From: Phytopseudomonas daroniae
Lineage (GTDB): Bacteria; Pseudomonadota; Gammaproteobacteria; Pseudomonadales; Pseudomonadaceae
Reading direction: 5' to 3'
DNA length: 64,000 bases
NCBI RefSeq assembly: GCF_004327285.1
Contig: NZ_QJUI01000019.1
Span: 39,434 to 103,433, forward strand
Both the position numbers and the translations under genes were made by a program. Shown one piece after another: positions 44,726 to 52,824 of this stretch (positions within the stretch are counted from its first letter, which is position 1; each line of letters opens with the position of its first letter). Below the pieces are notes generated by a model. The model searched no databases. It saw only the letters and a list, made by a program, of their open reading frames with translations, and was not told where the DNA came from.

Positions 44726-47182
44726 ATGGCGAACTGCTGCGATCACGATCACACCCCCAAGCCCCCTCGCCCCCAGGACTCGTGCTGCGCTGCCGGGACG
44801 GCATCGTCCTGCTGCGACGCAGGCACTCCATTGATCACCCAGATCGTTGAGCCTGGGACTGCGCACCTCAGCCCTGCCATGGAAAGCAGCACACTGCGTA
44901 TCGAGCAGATGTGCTGCCCGACCGAGGAAGGCCTGATACGTGGCAAATTGCAGCACCTGCCCGAAGTGCACGCCATGCAGTTCAACCTGCTCAATCGTAC
45001 CCTGCTCGTCGAGCACCAGGCGGGCGCAGCGCCTTTGCTGGTCGAGACCATCGCCAGCCTGGGCATGCAGGCCCTGCCACTGGCAGCCGAGACCCGGGTG
45101 CGCATCGAGCAGATGGATTGCCCCACCGAGGAGCGTTTGATCACCGACAAACTCGCTCGGCAGCCCGGCATCGAGGCACTGCAGTTCAACCTGATGCAGC
45201 GGGTGCTGACCATCCGCCACAACCCGGACGACCTCGAGCCTGCGCTGCAGGCCATACGCGAGTTGGGCTTCACTCCACAACCGGAAGGCGGCGAAAGCCC
45301 GCCTGTCGCTCCCGAGCAACCCCAGAGTGGGCTGCCGTGGCGGCTGATACTCGCTGGCGTGGCGGCATTCATGGCCGAGGTGGTGCACTTCACCGATGCA
45401 GCACCGGAATGGGTGGTTGCGCTTATGGCCCTGGGCGCCGTGCTGGCGTCCGGGCTGGAGGTATACAAGAAGGGCTGGATCGCCCTGAAGAACCTCAACC
45501 TGAACATCAATGCACTGATGAGCATCGCCGTGACCGGCGCCATCCTGATTGGCCAATGGCCGGAAGCGGCGATGGTCATGGTGCTGTTCGCGATTGCCGA
45601 ACGGATCGAGGCGAAATCCCTGGATCGCGCGCGCAACGCCATACGCGGCCTGATGGCGCTGACCCCGGAACAGGCCACGGTACGCCAGGCGGACGGCAGT
45701 TGGCAGTCCCTGGAGGTGGCGCAGGTGGCCATCGGCAGCGTGGTTCGGCTGCGCCCCGGTGAGCGCATTGGCCTGGATGGCCAGGTGCTCGAGGGCCACT
45801 CGACGGTCGACCAGTCGCCGATCACCGGTGAAAGCCTGCCCATCGAGAAAAGTGTGGGCGACACCTTGTTCGCCGGCACCATCAACCAGAGCGGCGCCCT
45901 GGAATACCGGGTCAGCACCGCCGCCAGCAATAGCGCTCTATCACGCATCATCAAGGCCGTGGAAGAAGCCCAGGGCGCGCGAGCGCCGACCCAGCGCTTC
46001 GTCGACCGCTTCGCACGCATCTATACCCCCCTGGTGTTCCTGCTCTCCCTGGCCGTGGCAGTAGTGCCACCGCTGCTACTCAACGGCGGCTGGTACGAGT
46101 GGGTTTACCGGGCGCTGGTATTGCTGGTGGTCGCCTGCCCGTGCGCCCTGGTGATCTCCACGCCGGTAAGCATCGTCAGCGGCCTGGCGGCGGCAGCGCG
46201 CAAGGGCATTCTGGTCAAGGGCGGCGTGTACCTGGAAAACGGCCGGCACATCACCCATCTGGCACTGGATAAGACCGGCACCCTCACCCATGGCAAACCG
46301 CTGCAGACCGATTACCAGGCGCTGATAGAAAGCGACGCAGAACCGTATCGCGAACTGGCCGCCAGCCTCGCTGCACGCTCGGATCACCCGGTTTCGCAGG
46401 CAGTGGCCAAGGCAGCGCAGGAGCAAGGTGTCGCGCTGAGTGAAGTACAGGCATTCGAGGCCCTGCCCGGGCGTGGCGTACGCGGTGTGATCGACGGCCA
46501 GCGCTACCAGTTGGGCAACCATCGCCTGCTCGAAGAGCTGGGCCTGTGCTCGGCCGAAATCGAAGCCCAGCTCGATGGGCTCGAGCGCGAGGGCAAGACG
46601 GTGATTCTGCTCAGTGACGAGAACCGCGCCCTGGCCCTGTTCGCGGTCGCCGATACGCTCAAGGCCAGCAGCCGCGAGGCTATCGCCACCCTGCATGACA
46701 TGGGCATCAAAACCCTGATGCTCACCGGTGACAATCAGCACACCGCCCAGGCCATCGCCGCTCAGGTCGGTATCGATGAAGCCCGCGGCGACCTGCTGCC
46801 CGCCGACAAGCTGGCGACGGTCGAGGGCCTGCTCGGCCAGCGAGGTGTGGTCGCCATGGTCGGCGACGGCATCAACGACGCCCCTGCCCTGGCCCGCGCC
46901 GATGTCGGCTTCGCCATGGCGGCGATCGGCACCGACACGGCCATCGAAACCGCCGACGTGGCGATCATGGACGATGACTTGCGCAAGATTCCGACGTTCA
47001 TCCGCCTGTCCCGGCAGACCGCGACGATCCTCAAGCAGAACATCGCCCTGGCACTGGGTATCAAGGCGATCTTCCTGGCCGTGACCATTACCGGTCACGC
47101 CACCATGTGGATGGCCGTGTTCGCCGATATGGGCGTAAGCCTGCTGGTGGTGCTCAACGGGCTGCGACTGTTGCGCAAATAG
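44726..47182 (+). CDS. cadA: P1B-type Cd2+/Zn2+/Pb2+-exporting ATPase CadA
   Basis: An 818-residue heavy-metal efflux pump. The N-terminus is Cys/His-rich (ANCCDHDH, DSCCAAG, SSCCDAG), followed by two HMA-like domains with atypical metal motifs: MCCPTEE (62-68) and MDCPTEE (130-136). The membrane core carries C471-P-C473, the phosphorylation site is D515 in DKTGT, and the hinge GDGINDAPALA is intact. ATG 44726 has GGAG seven bases upstream. It exports Cd, Zn or Pb to the periplasm and is under CadR control. Confidence 0.96.
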   Translation: MANCCDHDHTPKPPRPQDSCCAAGTASSCCDAGTPLITQIVEPGTAHLSPAMESSTLRIEQMCCPTEEGLIRGKLQHLPEVHAMQFNLLNRTLLVEHQAGAAPLLVETIASLGMQALPLAAETRVRIEQMDCPTEERLITDKLARQPGIEALQFNLMQRVLTIRHNPDDLEPALQAIRELGFTPQPEGGESPPVAPEQPQSGLPWRLILAGVAAFMAEVVHFTDAAPEWVVALMALGAVLASGLEVYKKGWIALKNLNLNINALMSIAVTGAILIGQWPEAAMVMVLFAIAERIEAKSLDRARNAIRGLMALTPEQATVRQADGSWQSLEVAQVAIGSVVRLRPGERIGLDGQVLEGHSTVDQSPITGESLPIEKSVGDTLFAGTINQSGALEYRVSTAASNSALSRIIKAVEEAQGARAPTQRFVDRFARIYTPLVFLLSLAVAVVPPLLLNGGWYEWVYRALVLLVVACPCALVISTPVSIVSGLAAAARKGILVKGGVYLENGRHITHLALDKTGTLTHGKPLQTDYQALIESDAEPYRELAASLAARSDHPVSQAVAKAAQEQGVALSEVQAFEALPGRGVRGVIDGQRYQLGNHRLLEELGLCSAEIEAQLDGLEREGKTVILLSDENRALALFAVADTLKASSREAIATLHDMGIKTLMLTGDNQHTAQAIAAQVGIDEARGDLLPADKLATVEGLLGQRGVVAMVGDGINDAPALARADVGFAMAAIGTDTAIETADVAIMDDDLRKIPTFIRLSRQTATILKQNIALALGIKAIFLAVTITGHATMWMAVFADMGVSLLVVLNGLRLLRK

Positions 47183-47202
47183 GCGCTGGGAAGACCGAAA
47201 CC

Positions 47203-47268
47203 CGTAGGATGGGTCGGGCCGCGCAGGTGCAACCCATCACTTTTCCGATGGGTTTCACCCATCCTACG
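47203..47268. repeat. Palindromic intergenic repeat (GTAGGATGGGT type)
   Basis: CGTAGGATGGGT (47203-47214) and ACCCATCCTACG (47257-47268) are perfect inverted repeats, with further ACCCATC/GATGGGT pairing inside. The same unit occurs at 63848-63898. The rest of 47269-47423 has no recognised feature. Confidence 0.7.
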
Positions 47269-47423
47269 AGCTGTGCAAGTGAGCGCTGGCGAACCGTAGG
47301 GGTGGGTTAGGTGCATGTTACAAACTGAAAGCCGCGTGATATTTGGCGCTGCACCGTAACCCACCATGATCGCAACGCCTACTATCTGCCTGGTGGCTTG
47401 CCCGCACGACCACCCCTCCAGGC

Positions 47424-48026
47424 TCAGCCCTGCATGGTCACATGCTGCGGATGGCTGGCGACGCGATCCAGCCAGCCATTGAGCGCTGGGTAACCGCTCA
47501 GATCGAAGCCACCCTCGTGGGCCACGTGGGTATAGGCATACAGGGCGATGTCGGCGATGGAATAACGATCACCGACCAGATAAGGCGTCTGCTGCAACTG
47601 ACGCTCCATGACCCGCAGCGCCTTGTGGCCGCGCACCTGGCACACCTTGTACTCCTCGGCGCGTTCGGCCGGCATACCTTCGAGCCACTGAATGCGGCGT
47701 GCCACGGCAATGTAAGGCTCGTGGCTGTACTGTTCGAAGAACTGCCACTGCAGCACCTGGGTGCGCAGGCGTGGTTCGGTCTGCAGGAACTCGCTGCCAT
47801 CGGCGAGGAAATTGAGGATGGCGTTGGACTCCCAAAGGTAAGTGCCATCTTCCAGCTCCAGCACCGGAATCCTGCCGTTGGGGTTCTTGGCCAGGAACTC
47901 GGGGCTTTGCGTCTCGCCCTTGAAAATATCGATAGGCACCCACTCGAACGGTTTGCCGAGCAGGGTCAGCATCAGCTTGACCTTGTAGCAGTTGCCGGAG
48001 CGGTAGTCGCCATAAACCTTGTACAT
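47424..48026 (-). CDS. Glutathione S-transferase family protein
   Basis: A 200-residue GST. The thioredoxin-like N-terminal half has YGDYRSGNCYKVKLML and the cis-proline block NGRIPVLEL followed by LWESNAIL (glutathione gamma-glutamyl site). The helical C-terminal half contains SIADIALYAYTHVAHEGGFDL. Starts at ATG 48026 with GAGGAGG upstream. Substrate unknown. Confidence 0.92.
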   Translation of the reverse strand: MYKVYGDYRSGNCYKVKLMLTLLGKPFEWVPIDIFKGETQSPEFLAKNPNGRIPVLELEDGTYLWESNAILNFLADGSEFLQTEPRLRTQVLQWQFFEQYSHEPYIAVARRIQWLEGMPAERAEEYKVCQVRGHKALRVMERQLQQTPYLVGDRYSIADIALYAYTHVAHEGGFDLSGYPALNGWLDRVASHPQHVTMQG

Positions 48027-48064
48027 GTTCGCCTCCTCAAGTCCGATGATGCTTTAGCCAATAG

Positions 48065-49231
48065 TCACGCCGCGTCCGCAGCCAATCCCTGACGCACCAC
48101 ACTCGCCAGCCGGCGCAGCCCTTCACCCAGGCGCTCCGGTGCCACATGGCTGAAGTTCAGCCGCAGGTAACCCGGCTCGCGATCAGGGTCGATGAAAAAC
48201 GGCTCGCCCGGCATGAATGCCACGTTCTGCGCCAGTGCAGCGTCGAGCAGCAAACGAGTGTCCTGGGGCTGCTTCAGACGCAGCCAGAAGAACAGACCGC
48301 CCTGGGGAATCTGCCACTCAGCCAGGTCACTGAAATGTTCGACGAGTGCCGCCTGCATCGCATCACGCCGCAGGCGATAGAAATCTCGTAATTCGGCCAG
48401 GTGCTCGCGGTATCGCTCGGTGCCCAGCCACTGCAGTGCCTGCCACTGGCCCACGCGATTGGTGTGCAGATCCGCCGACTGCTTGAGGCGCAGCAGGTGC
48501 GGAAAGAGATCCGGCGTGGCGATCAGGTAGCCGACGCGCAAACCGGGCAGCAGGGTCTTGGAGACGGTGCCGGTGTAGATCCAGCTGGCCTTGCGCAGGC
48601 GGCTGACGATGGGCGTGGCGCTGCCGGCGTCGAACACCAGCTCGCGATAAGGTTCGTCCTCGATCAGCGTCACCCCATAACGATCCAGCAAGGCTGCCAC
48701 GGCGTCACGCTTGGCTTCGCTGTAGCGCACCGCACTGGGGTTCTGAAACGTCGGAATCAGGTAGGCGAACGCCGGGCGCTGGCGCTCGAGCCGCTCCTCG
48801 AGCACCTGCAATTGCGGGCCATCGGCCTCCTGCGGCACAGCCACGCAGTCGGCGCCGAACAGCTGGAAAGCCTGCAGCGCGGCCAGGTAGGTCGGCGCTT
48901 CGAGCAGCACCCTGGTACCCGGATCGATGAACAGCTTGCTGGCCAGATCCAGGGTTTGCTGCGAGCCGCTGACGATCAGCACCTGGCTCGCCTCACACGG
49001 CACCCCCAATGCGCGGGCTTCGGCGGCTATGGCTTCGCGCAGCGCGGGCTCTCCCTCGCTCATGCCGTACTGCCCCATGCTGCCGGGCATCTGCGACCAG
49101 TCGAGCTTGGGCAGCATCTCCTCGGCAGGCAGGCCACCGGCGAACGACATCACCTCCGGGCGCTGCGCTGCAGCGAGAATCTCACGGATCAGGGAGCTTT
49201 TCAGGCGGGCAATGCGTTCGGAGAAGGCCAT
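48065..49231 (-). CDS. PLP-dependent aminotransferase, class I/II (2-aminoadipate type)
   Basis: A 388-residue fold type I aminotransferase without the GntR domain of MocR regulators. The PLP lysine is in TVSKTLLPGLRVGY near 236; other motifs are SGSQQTLDL, YLIPTFQNPSA and EDEPYRELVF. It is similar to LysN / 2-aminoadipate and aromatic aminotransferases. It is divergent from a MarR gene with two identical half-site palindromes in the shared region, so it is probably controlled by that regulator. Confidence 0.9.
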   Translation of the reverse strand: MAFSERIARLKSSLIREILAAAQRPEVMSFAGGLPAEEMLPKLDWSQMPGSMGQYGMSEGEPALREAIAAEARALGVPCEASQVLIVSGSQQTLDLASKLFIDPGTRVLLEAPTYLAALQAFQLFGADCVAVPQEADGPQLQVLEERLERQRPAFAYLIPTFQNPSAVRYSEAKRDAVAALLDRYGVTLIEDEPYRELVFDAGSATPIVSRLRKASWIYTGTVSKTLLPGLRVGYLIATPDLFPHLLRLKQSADLHTNRVGQWQALQWLGTERYREHLAELRDFYRLRRDAMQAALVEHFSDLAEWQIPQGGLFFWLRLKQPQDTRLLLDAALAQNVAFMPGEPFFIDPDREPGYLRLNFSHVAPERLGEGLRRLASVVRQGLAADAA

Positions 49232-49263
49232 GATGTCACCGGGTGATAAGTCGGTTAAATTAC

Positions 49264-49278
49264 GTCAAACTGGTTGAC
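49264..49278. promoter_or_regulatory. Operator-like palindrome 1 (GTCAA-N5-TTGAC)
   Basis: GTCAA-ACTGG-TTGAC, a perfect 5+5 palindrome in the 80-base region between the divergent aminotransferase and marR starts. It is 42 bases centre to centre from a second copy, four helical turns. Confidence 0.6.
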
Positions 49279-49305
49279 CGAAAGTACGATGCCCGAGACA
49301 CATAC

Positions 49306-49320
49306 GTCAACATGATTGAC
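49306..49320. promoter_or_regulatory. Operator-like palindrome 2 (GTCAA-N5-TTGAC)
   Basis: GTCAA-CATGA-TTGAC, the second copy, which overlaps the proposed ATG of the marR gene at 49312. Binding here would block translation-start-proximal transcription and fits autoregulation. Confidence 0.6.
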
Positions 49321-49758
49321 CTTAAAAACTCAGCTGCTCAACAAGCGGCCATGGAAGCCTTCTTCTTCGGCTACCAGGCATTCACCGCCAAGGCCGATGA
49401 AATGCTCGCGCGCCGCGGGCTGTCGCGGGTGCACCAGCGCATCCTGTTCTTCATCGCCCGTCATCCGGGGTTGAGTGTCAAGGAACTGCTCGGCTATCTG
49501 GGGGTGAGCAAGCAGGCGCTGAGCATTCCCCTGCGCCAATTGCTGGAGATGCATCTGGCGCAGAGCGTCACTGCCGAAGATGACAAGCGCAAACGCCTGC
49601 TCGGCCTTACCGCCGAAGGCGCCAACCTGGAACGGGCGCTACGCCGCGAACAGGTGAAGCTGTTGCAGCGCGCCTTCGACGAAAGCGGCAAGCACGCGGT
49701 CGATGGCTGGCTGGCGGTGAACAAGGCGCTGAGCGGTACAGGTCGCACACCAGACTGA
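49312..49758 (+). CDS. MarR-family transcriptional regulator
   Basis: A regulator of about 148 residues with a winged helix (RVHQRILFFIARHPGLSVKELLGYLGVSKQALSIPLRQL) and the wing AEDDKRKRLLGLTAEG. ATG 49312 is taken; ATG 49351 (MEAFFFGYQAF) is a credible alternative because the first operator overlaps the chosen start and no good ribosome site precedes it. Divergent from the aminotransferase gene and followed by lysE. Confidence 0.87.
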   Translation: MIDLKNSAAQQAAMEAFFFGYQAFTAKADEMLARRGLSRVHQRILFFIARHPGLSVKELLGYLGVSKQALSIPLRQLLEMHLAQSVTAEDDKRKRLLGLTAEGANLERALRREQVKLLQRAFDESGKHAVDGWLAVNKALSGTGRTPD

Positions 49759-49854
49759 TCCTTGCATGACTGTATGGCTGCTTATAGTGGCCTCTGTACC
49801 GCGACGGTCGCTTCGGCAGCCCTTATCGTGCGGGTTCAACCACGAGAACTCGCC

Positions 49855-50469
49855 ATGACCCCGGAACTGCTGATCGCCTTTATCGCCTTTGCCTTCGTCA
49901 CCTCGGTGACGCCTGGCCCCAACAACATGATGCTGCTCGCCTCCGGGGTGAACTTCGGCCTGCGTCGCAGCGTGCCGCACATGTTCGGCATCAGCCTGGG
50001 GTTCATGGTACTGGTGATGTGCGTGGGCTTCGGCCTGGGGCAGGTATTCGAGCAAGTGCCGGCGCTGTACACGCTGCTGCGTTACCTGGGAGCGGCCTAC
50101 CTGCTCTATCTGGCCTGGAAGATAGCGGGCTCCGGTGCGCCGGACAGCGCTGGCGGTGAACGCGGCAAACCCTTCACCTTTCTCCAGGCTGCCGCCTTTC
50201 AGTGGGTCAACCCCAAGGCCTGGGTCATGGCTATTGGCGCCATCACCACCTATACGCCGCAGGAAAATTTCCTGGTCAACGTGCTGCTGATCGCTGGGCT
50301 GTTCGCGCTGGTCAACTGCCCGAGCGTAGGGCTGTGGACGGTGGCAGGCTCGCTGCTGCGCAACTGGCTGCGTAACCCACGCGTGCTGCGTGCCTTCAAT
50401 ATCGGCATGGCGGTGTTGCTGGTGGCCTCGTTGTATCCGATCTTCGCCGACATGAAAGGAGTGCTGTAA
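49855..50469 (+). CDS. LysE/RhtB-family amino acid exporter
   Basis: A 204-residue membrane exporter with six hydrophobic segments. The family signature FVTSVTPGPNNMMLLASG stands near the N-terminus (13-30), and QWVNPKAWVMAIGAI lies in the middle. The stop overlaps the benE start (TAATG). The exported compound is unknown; the neighbouring aminotransferase and MarR gene suggest an amino acid or related product. Confidence 0.92.
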   Translation: MTPELLIAFIAFAFVTSVTPGPNNMMLLASGVNFGLRRSVPHMFGISLGFMVLVMCVGFGLGQVFEQVPALYTLLRYLGAAYLLYLAWKIAGSGAPDSAGGERGKPFTFLQAAAFQWVNPKAWVMAIGAITTYTPQENFLVNVLLIAGLFALVNCPSVGLWTVAGSLLRNWLRNPRVLRAFNIGMAVLLVASLYPIFADMKGVL

Positions 50470-51662
50470 TGCTCGAGAGCAGCCGCCCTCGCCTGCGCCC
50501 GCTGGCCGATACCTCGACGTCCGCCGTGGTAGCGGGCTTCATTGGCATGCTTACCGGCTACACCAGCTCCCTGGTGCTGATGTTCCAGGCGGGCCAGGCT
50601 GCCGGGCTCAGCGCCGGGCAGATTTCCTCGTGGATCTGGGCGCTGTCGATCGGCATGGCGGTGACCTGCATCGGCCTGTCCCTACGCTACCGCGCCCCCA
50701 TCATGGTCGCGTGGTCGACGCCCGGCGCGGCATTGCTGATCACCAGCCTGCCCGGCGTGCCTTACAGTGAAGCGATCGGCGCCTATATCCTGTGCTCCGC
50801 CCTGATTCTGATCTGCGGTCTGACCGGCAGCTTCGACCGCATCATGCGGCGCATCCCTGGCTCCATCGCCGCGGCTCTGCTGGCCGGCGTGCTGTTCAAG
50901 ATCGCTCTGGAAATCTGCGTGGCCGCCGAGCAGCAACCACTGCTGGTGCTCGCCATGCTGTTCGCCTATCTGCTCGGCAAGCGCCTGCTGCCCCGCTACG
51001 CCGTACTGGCAGCGCTACTGGTCGGTTGCGTTCTGGCTGGCACCCTGGGGTTGCTGAATTTCTCCCAGTTCGAACTGCAACTGGCGACCCCGGAATGGAC
51101 GACACCGAGCTTTTCCATCGCCGCGGCGATCAGCATCGGCATCCCGCTGTTCATCGTCGCCATGGCTTCGCAGAACCTGCCCGGCATGGCCGTACTACGC
51201 GCCAACGGCTATGACGTTCCGGCATCGCCGCTGCTCAACACCACCAGCCTGGTGTCGATCCTGCTGGCACCGTTCGGCTCGCACGGCATCCATATGGCGG
51301 CCATCAGCGCGGCGATCTGTGCCGGCCCCGAGGCCCATGAGGATCCGCGCAAGCGTTACACGGCGGCGATCTGGTGCGGGGTGTTCTATGGCATCGCCGG
51401 GCTGTTCGGCGCCACCCTCGCGGCCCTGTTCGCCGCGCTGCCCAAGGCGCTGATCCTGTCCATCGCCGCCCTGGCGCTGTTCGCCTCGATCATCGGCGGC
51501 CTGACTCAGGCCATGAACGAGCCGAAAGAACGGGAAGCCGCGTTGATCACCTTCCTCGTCACCGCCTCCGGCATGACATTGTTCAGCGTGGGTTCGGCGT
51601 TCTGGGGCATCGTCGCCGGCCTGCTGACGCTGGCGATACTCAATGGCTGCAAACGCGCCTGA
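50469..51662 (+). CDS. benE: Benzoate/H+ symporter family transporter (BenE)
   Basis: A 397-residue integral membrane protein of the BenE family, with about 12 hydrophobic segments. Characteristic stretches are MVAWSTPGAALLITS, GIPLFIVAMASQNLPGMAVLRANGY and APFGSHGIHMAAISAAICAG. No benzoate catabolic genes (benABCD) are nearby, so benzoate specificity is not supported by context. Translationally coupled to lysE. Confidence 0.9.
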   Translation: MLESSRPRLRPLADTSTSAVVAGFIGMLTGYTSSLVLMFQAGQAAGLSAGQISSWIWALSIGMAVTCIGLSLRYRAPIMVAWSTPGAALLITSLPGVPYSEAIGAYILCSALILICGLTGSFDRIMRRIPGSIAAALLAGVLFKIALEICVAAEQQPLLVLAMLFAYLLGKRLLPRYAVLAALLVGCVLAGTLGLLNFSQFELQLATPEWTTPSFSIAAAISIGIPLFIVAMASQNLPGMAVLRANGYDVPASPLLNTTSLVSILLAPFGSHGIHMAAISAAICAGPEAHEDPRKRYTAAIWCGVFYGIAGLFGATLAALFAALPKALILSIAALALFASIIGGLTQAMNEPKEREAALITFLVTASGMTLFSVGSAFWGIVAGLLTLAILNGCKRA

Positions 51663-51708
51663 CTGGCCGTTAACGCACCGGTACCCGCGCCGCACTGAGG
51701 ATCTGTCC

Positions 51709-52575
51709 ATGCCGTTGAGCTTTCATAAAATGCACGCCAACGGCGATGATTTCGTCGTGGTCGACTCGCGAAACTCGGCCAATCCGATGACAGCTACTCT
51801 GGCTCGGCGCCTGGGTGATAGGTACCGTGGTATCGGATTCAATCAACTCGCCGTGATACTCGATTGCGATGATGCAAGCGCGCACCTGATGTTCTGGAAT
51901 GCCGATGGCTCGCTGCTGGATGCGTGTGGTAGTGCAACACGAGGTGCCGCGGATTTACTGATGCGTGAATCGAATACGACGTCGCTCGTGCTGCGAACCA
52001 GCCGTGGCCTGCTGACTTGCGAACGAACCTCAGCCGGCACCATTTCCGTCAACATGGGGGAGCCGCTGTTCGGTTGGGCAGATATCCCCCTGGCTCAGGA
52101 GCACGATACTGCCGCCCTACCGCTTGAAGGCGATCCTGCGACTTGCAGCATGGGCAATCCGCACTGCACCTATTTCGTGGACGACCTGACAGCGCTCGAT
52201 ATTGCGACGCTCGGGCCAGCGATTGAAAGCAACCCCCTATTCCTCCATAGAACGAATGTGCACTTCGTGCAGATCCTCAATCGAAAACACATTCGACTGC
52301 GCATCTGGGAGCGTTGGGGTGGTATCCCGCTCGGTTCAGGTTCCTGCTCGTGCGGTGCCGCTGTTAACGGTATTCGTCGCGGCTTGCTGGACGACACCAT
52401 CGACGTGGAATGTGATGGCGGAACGGTGACGGTTCATTGGGACGGCACCGGATCGGTCTTTCTTACCGGGCCGGTAGAACGCAGTTTTTCAGGGATGATC
52501 GCAGACAGCGTATTGGCCAACAGCAGTGTTATTTCGGCGGCTGAAGCGGATCGCCATCCACCTCACGACTCGTAG
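51709..52575 (+). CDS. DapF-like epimerase/racemase homolog with one catalytic Cys replaced
   Basis: A 288-residue protein of the diaminopimelate epimerase fold. The first active-site motif is present (NADGSLLDACGSATR, C73), as is MGNPHCTYF (148-156) and NVHFVQIL. The second motif, normally ACGTGACA, reads GSGSCSCGA (209-217), so the second catalytic Cys is S210 by alignment, with cysteines at 213 and 215 instead. It is therefore not the housekeeping DapF. Base composition is more even and less GC-rich than the neighbours, pointing to horizontal transfer. ATG 51709 has GAGG nine bases upstream. Possible roles: amino acid racemisation for a metallophore or antibiotic, or a non-catalytic relative. 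Confidence 0.82.
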   Translation: MPLSFHKMHANGDDFVVVDSRNSANPMTATLARRLGDRYRGIGFNQLAVILDCDDASAHLMFWNADGSLLDACGSATRGAADLLMRESNTTSLVLRTSRGLLTCERTSAGTISVNMGEPLFGWADIPLAQEHDTAALPLEGDPATCSMGNPHCTYFVDDLTALDIATLGPAIESNPLFLHRTNVHFVQILNRKHIRLRIWERWGGIPLGSGSCSCGAAVNGIRRGLLDDTIDVECDGGTVTVHWDGTGSVFLTGPVERSFSGMIADSVLANSSVISAAEADRHPPHDS

Positions 52576-52600
52576 GAGCTGGCTTGCCAGCGAAGCGATC
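52571..52600. repeat. REP-like element (GTAGGAGC-type) overlapping a stop codon
   Basis: CGTAGGAGCTGGCTTGCCAGCGAAGC-type sequence, with the CTGGC/GCCAG core, matches the familiar GTAGGAGC...GCTTGC Pseudomonas REP pattern. Its TAG at 52573-52575 is the stop codon of the DapF-like gene. Confidence 0.75.
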
Positions 52601-52650
52601 TAACCGGCAACGCTATGTAAATGCCATCGCTTGCTATCGCAAGGCTAGTT

Positions 52651-52790
52651 CGTAGGGTGGACGACGCTTGCCTACGCGGCCCGATCCGCCCACCGCTCTG
52701 CGATCGCAATGGTGGATGAAAAGAGCGTCATCCACCCTACAAGCCTACCCTACCGGGGCACGTGGGCTATGGGGTGGGCTTCAGCCCACC
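52651..52790. repeat. Palindromic intergenic repeat cluster (GTAGGGTGGA type)
   Basis: GTAGGGTGGA at 52652-52661 is inverted at 52731-52740 (TCCACCCTAC), and GGTGGGCTTCAGCCCACC at 52773-52790 is a second palindrome. It separates the DapF-like gene from the symporter and may act as a bidirectional terminator. Confidence 0.65.
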
Positions 52791-52824
52791 AAATCGAACG
52801 TCCACTTCTGCCTTGAATCAGTCG

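Noticed and set aside
50469..51662. Part of a benzoate catabolic cluster
   Set aside because: No benABCD, catechol or regulator genes of that pathway are present; only the transporter family is supported.
51709..52575. Housekeeping diaminopimelate epimerase dapF
   Set aside because: The second catalytic cysteine is not conserved, the context lacks lysine biosynthesis genes, and composition differs from core genes.
52651..52790. Possible CRISPR-like repeat
   Set aside because: Palindromes of different lengths without regular spacing or spacers; no cas genes in the window.
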